Assembly (NCBI GenBank): GCA_016462245.1
Contig: JAEMTR010000047.1
Coordinates: 1-9,008 of the forward strand
Length of the DNA: 9,008 nucleotides
Direction of reading: 5' to 3'
Origin: Solirubrobacteraceae bacterium
Lineage (GTDB): Bacteria; Actinomycetota; Thermoleophilia; Solirubrobacterales; Solirubrobacteraceae
Part shown: in pieces, positions 6,441 to 9,008 of the stretch
How the letters are laid out: the number at the start of each line of letters is the position of its first letter
Numbering within the stretch: the stretch's first letter is position 1
The notes under the pieces: generated by a model
Told to the model about the DNA's origin: nothing
Database searches by the model: none
Seen by the model: the letters and a program-made list of their open reading frames with translations, nothing else
Made by a program: the position numbers and the translations under genes

Positions 6441-7760
6441 CTAACCCCGCGGCAGCGCGGCCAGCGCCTGAAGTAGCTCGCGCGCGCAGCGCTCGCTGAG
6501 GTCGAAGTGATCGAAGGTAAACGATTCGTTCGGAGCGTGGATCTCATCGTCGGCGAGGCCGAAGCCGCTGACGATCACTGGGATACCGGCGGCGGCGAAG
6601 TCGGCGACGACTGGGATTGAGCCGCCGCTGCGGATTAGCGCCGTCTTCATTCCGCTGGCGCGGTCGATCGCCTCGCGCGCGATTTTGATCGCCGGTAGAT
6701 CGGTGGCGAAGAGTGATGGCGTTGCGGTGTGCGATTCGAGTTCGAGCTCGACTCCGGGCGGAACTTCGTTGCGCAGCAGTCGCTCGAGCTCTGCTTGCAT
6801 CGCCGCTCCGTCCTGCCCCGGAGCCAGGCGCAGTGTTACGTAGGCGCGCGCCTGCGCTGGCACCACGGTTCGAGCTGCGCCGCCCTCGATCCAGTTGACT
6901 TCGAACGACGGTTCAGCGCCGTTGCGGCGACGGAAATCATCGCCGGAGTTGCTCGCCAGCGGCGTCGCTCCTACTTCATCAAGGATCTCTTGGCCGGGGC
7001 GCAGCTGCTGCCAAGACTCAAGCTCAGCGGCCGAAGGAGGCACGGCGCCGGCGCGCAGCTCGCCGCGAAGATTGCCTTCAGCATCCGGCAGCAGGGGAGT
7101 GAGGATCTGCTGGAGCACATGCAGCGCGTTCTGAACGCTGCCGCCGTAAAGGCCGGAGTGAAGGTCACGCGGCTGGGCCGTGACCGTGATCATCGTGCTG
7201 ACGCAGCCTCGCAGGCCGACCGTGATTGCCGGCGTATTCGCGTCTTCCATCGCGCTGTCGAAGACGATCGCGCAGTCGGCGCCGCGCTCGTCGGCTTTGA
7301 CCCAGGCCGCGACCGATTCCCCGCCTGCCTCCTCCTCGCCTTCGATAACGACGCGCACGTTGACCGCCAGCTCGCCGCTTTCGAACAGCCCGCAGGCCGC
7401 AACCAGCAGCGGGTAGAAGTTGCCTTTGTCATCGGCGGCGCCGCGCGCGTAGAGCCTGCCGCCGCGAAGCTCAGGCTCAAACGGCGGGCTCTGCCAGGCC
7501 TCGAGTGGGCCTGGGCTCTGGACGTCGTAGTGGCCGTAAATGATCACCGTCGGCGCGCCTTCGTCGCGCGCACGGAGCTCGCCGATCACAAGCGGGTTGC
7601 CGCCTTCAACCGTCACCAGCTCCGCCTCGCCGCCGGCGCGGCGCACGATCGCGGCTGCGAACTCGGCGGCCGCGAGAAGATCCTTCGCTTCGCCGCCGCC
7701 GGTTGAGATCGACGGAATGCGCAGCCAGTCGTAAAGCTCCTCGAGCCGACCCGGTTCCAT
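6441..7760 (-). CDS. M20 family metallopeptidase (dipeptidase-like)
   Basis: A cytoplasmic zinc-dependent peptidase of 439 residues from ATG 7760. The M20 metal and catalytic motifs are all present: YGHYDVQ (His77, Asp79), GAADDKG (Asp110), EGEEEAGG (catalytic Glu in 142-144), VFDS (Asp168), DLHSG (His201) and DDEIHAPNE (His408). SGGSIPV (378-384) and the dimerisation lid (about 180-300) fit the CNDP/DUG1-like dipeptidase branch rather than ArgE or DapE. No signal peptide is seen. GTG 7763, directly before the ATG, is an alternative start, and no good Shine-Dalgarno separates them. TAGGCT, 6 bp upstream of the ATG, fits a leaderless -10. The gene is first in a two-gene operon with the membrane protein that follows. 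The exact substrate is unknown. Confidence 0.92.
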   Translation of the reverse strand: MEPGRLEELYDWLRIPSISTGGGEAKDLLAAAEFAAAIVRRAGGEAELVTVEGGNPLVIGELRARDEGAPTVIIYGHYDVQSPGPLEAWQSPPFEPELRGGRLYARGAADDKGNFYPLLVAACGLFESGELAVNVRVVIEGEEEAGGESVAAWVKADERGADCAIVFDSAMEDANTPAITVGLRGCVSTMITVTAQPRDLHSGLYGGSVQNALHVLQQILTPLLPDAEGNLRGELRAGAVPPSAAELESWQQLRPGQEILDEVGATPLASNSGDDFRRRNGAEPSFEVNWIEGGAARTVVPAQARAYVTLRLAPGQDGAAMQAELERLLRNEVPPGVELELESHTATPSLFATDLPAIKIAREAIDRASGMKTALIRSGGSIPVVADFAAAGIPVIVSGFGLADDEIHAPNESFTFDHFDLSERCARELLQALAALPRG

Positions 7761-7766
7761 CACCTC

Positions 7767-7772
7767 AGCCTA
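7767..7772 (-). promoter_or_regulatory. Possible -10 box of the M20 peptidase operon (leaderless)
   Basis: Minus-strand TAGGCT fits TAnnnT and ends 6 bp before ATG 7760, so transcription could begin at the start codon itself. No -35 match is visible. Tentative. Confidence 0.35.
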
Positions 7773-7840
7773 CTTGGGAGACGAGCGCAAGCTGGGCCTT
7801 TTCCGTGCGCCGACGGCCCCAGAACGGCCGCCACTCCGTC

Positions 7841-7846
7841 TAGACT
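7841..7846 (+). promoter_or_regulatory. Possible -10 box of dnaX
   Basis: TAGACT fits TAnnnT and ends 9 bp before GTG 7856, giving a leader of a few bases or none. It lies within the palindrome GTCTAGAC. TAG (7841-7843) is also an in-frame stop that rules out an upstream dnaX start. No Shine-Dalgarno precedes the GTG. No -35 is seen. Confidence 0.45.
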
Positions 7847-7855
7847 TGCGGCTCC

Positions 7856-9008
7856 GTGTCCTCCGCTCCTTCGCTCTATCGCCGCCACCGCCCGCGCAAC
7901 TTCGCTGATGTTGTTGGCCAGGAGCACGTCGTCCGAACGCTGACCAACGCCGTCACCGGGGACAACGTCCACCACGCTTACCTTTTCGTTGGCTCGCGCG
8001 GCACCGGCAAGACCTCAATGGCGAAGATTCTCGCCGCCTGCCTCAACTGCGAGCAGGGCCCGACAGCTGAGCCATGCGGCGTCTGTGACTCGTGCCTGGC
8101 GATTCAGCAGGCCGGTTCGATGGACGTAATCGAGATGGACGGCGCCTCACACAACTCGGTCGATGACATCCGTGAGCTGCGCGAAAGCGTCGCCTACGCG
8201 CCGGTCAGCGGCCGCTCGAAGGTCTACATCATCGACGAGGCGCAGATGCTGACGCCGCAGGCTTGGAACGCCTTCCTCAAGACGCTCGAGGAGCCACCGC
8301 CGAACACGATCTTCGTGCTCGCCACGACCGAGCCGCAGAAGATCCTCGACACCGTCGTTGACCGCTGCCACCGCTTCGATTTTGGGCGCCCAACCGTTGA
8401 GCAGCTGACCGTCGTGCTGGCGCGCGTGGCGCAGAGCGAATCGATCGAAATCAGCCCCGACGCGCTCGCCTTGATCGCGCGCCACGCAACCGGCTCATTC
8501 CGCGACGCGCTCGGCACGCTCGAGCAACTGGTCACTTACACCGGCAGCTCGATCTCAGTTGAAGACGTTCTCGCCGTGCTTGGCGTTGCCGACGACGACC
8601 TGCTGTTCGGCGCGCTTGACGCGATCGCCGCCCACGACGCCCGCGCTGCGTTGGAGATTGCTGCGAGGCTCGCGCAGACCGGCCGCGACCTGCAGATTGC
8701 CGCGCGCGACCTTGAAGTGCACGCGCGCGAGCTGCTCGTAGTTGGCACGCTCGGCGCCGTCCCCAGCGAGCTGCGCGTGACACCCGACCGTGACGCGCGC
8801 CTCGCTGAGCAGGCCGAGCGCGTTGATGAAGCCGACGCCGTGCGGCTGCTTGACCTGCTTGGCGTGGCGATGCGCGCAATCCGCGATGGCGCCGAGCGTG
8901 CCAACTACGAGCAGCTCGCGCGCGTGCACTTCAAGGTCGCGAGCGGCGATCTGCAGGTCACGGCCGGTCTGTGCCAGCCGCGCGGCGATCTCCAACGCAG
9001 CTCGGGCG
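7856..9008 (+). CDS. dnaX: DNA polymerase III subunit gamma/tau (partial, chimeric 3' end)
   Basis: This is the clamp-loader ATPase that loads the sliding clamp during replication. The frame is open for 384 codons to the window edge. GTG 7856 is chosen because an in-frame TAG lies 15 bp upstream and SLYRRHRPRNFADVVGQ, the standard DnaX opening, follows at once. Motifs: Walker A GSRGTGKTS (46-54), zinc cysteines 65, 74, 77 and 80, Walker B VYIIDEAQML (123-132), sensor 1 LATTEP (155-160), an SRC-type site here written DRC (169-171, Arg170 kept), and sensor 2 GSFRDAL (213-219). Domain III follows, to about AIRDGA (341-346). From codon 345 (base 8888) onward the sequence is the reverse complement of bases 8638-8758, so residues after about 346 are spurious. 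The real C-terminus is not in this window. Confidence 0.93.
   Translation, partial: MSSAPSLYRRHRPRNFADVVGQEHVVRTLTNAVTGDNVHHAYLFVGSRGTGKTSMAKILAACLNCEQGPTAEPCGVCDSCLAIQQAGSMDVIEMDGASHNSVDDIRELRESVAYAPVSGRSKVYIIDEAQMLTPQAWNAFLKTLEEPPPNTIFVLATTEPQKILDTVVDRCHRFDFGRPTVEQLTVVLARVAQSESIEISPDALALIARHATGSFRDALGTLEQLVTYTGSSISVEDVLAVLGVADDDLLFGALDAIAAHDARAALEIAARLAQTGRDLQIAARDLEVHARELLVVGTLGAVPSELRVTPDRDARLAEQAERVDEADAVRLLDLLGVAMRAIRDGAERANYEQLARVHFKVASGDLQVTAGLCQPRGDLQRSSG
8638..8758 (+). repeat. Left arm of a 121-bp inverted repeat inside dnaX
   Basis: Normal dnaX coding sequence (the ARAALEIAARL...VVGTLGA part of domain III). It pairs with 8888-9008 read on the minus strand: 112 of 121 bases match. 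Bases 8705-8758 pair without a mismatch; the 9 differences all lie in 8638-8704. Confidence 0.95.
8888..9008 (-). repeat. Right arm of the inverted repeat: a reversed dnaX fragment
   Basis: Read on the minus strand, this arm encodes the same 40 residues as 8638-8758 (ARAALEIAARL to VVGTLGA) with nine silent codon differences. It is therefore a dnaX allele in reverse orientation, cut off by the window edge. The arm begins at GGCGCC (8888-8893), a palindrome also present at the inner end of the left arm (8753-8758), so GGCGCC is the likely joining point. A chimeric assembly end is the simplest explanation; a real inverted partial copy is possible. Confidence 0.9.

Noticed and set aside
6729..7706. 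325-codon plus-strand open frame
   Set aside because: Antisense to the M20 peptidase, whose full set of metal-binding motifs is intact. The translation is Ala/Arg/Val-rich with no recognisable motif.
7792..7822. Hairpin CTGGG...CCCAG between the peptidase and dnaX
   Set aside because: Five base pairs plus a bulged extension, a 16-base loop and no T-tract. It sits between divergent starts, where no terminator is expected.
8555..8995. 146-codon minus-strand open frame starting MEIAARLAQTG
   Set aside because: Not an independent gene. Its first part is genuine DnaX sequence because 8888-9008 is a reversed dnaX fragment; the rest is antisense to the real dnaX.

Overview
The window is GC-rich and densely coded. 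It looks like a chromosomal piece of a Gram-positive, high-GC bacterium, most likely an actinobacterium. I lean towards the Thermoleophilia/Solirubrobacterales, but that is only an inference. It rests on GC-rich codon use, starts that appear leaderless, a lipoprotein-type binding protein, and short membrane proteins with a 'PPQ-rich head, NPWPW, one helix, Thr stalk' layout.

Layout, left to right. A tRNA-Val(CAC) lies on the minus strand at 79-150. It is followed by a minus-strand ferric iron ABC importer operon, transcribed right to left: fbpA (3934-2891, lipoprotein binding protein), fbpB (2887-1295, fused double permease) and fbpC (1298-192, ATPase). A perfect 14-bp palindrome, TTAGGGCGCCCTAA, sits 28 bp upstream of fbpA and looks like a DtxR/IdeR-type iron operator. 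Divergent from fbpA, on the plus strand, are two tandem paralogous genes (4071-4661 and 4674-4961). Each encodes a one-helix membrane protein with a threonine-rich stalk, and only the first carries a four-cysteine outer domain. They converge, with a 9-bp gap, on a minus-strand pair: an M20 dipeptidase-type metallopeptidase (7760-6441) followed 6 bp later by a 487-residue polytopic membrane protein resembling GT-C glycosyltransferases (6434-4971). Divergent from the peptidase, dnaX (DNA polymerase III gamma/tau) starts at GTG 7856 and runs to the window edge.

The most striking observation is at the right end. Bases 8888-9008 are a reverse-complement near-copy of 8638-8758 inside dnaX: 54 bp are identical, then 9 differences follow, every one of them synonymous in dnaX. 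The last 115-121 bases are therefore not a normal continuation of dnaX but a second dnaX allele in reverse orientation, joined at a palindromic GGCGCC. The simplest reading is a chimeric contig end built from two co-existing strains. A real inverted partial duplication is the alternative. The plus-strand frame stays open by chance, so the predicted tail of DnaX after about residue 346 should not be trusted.
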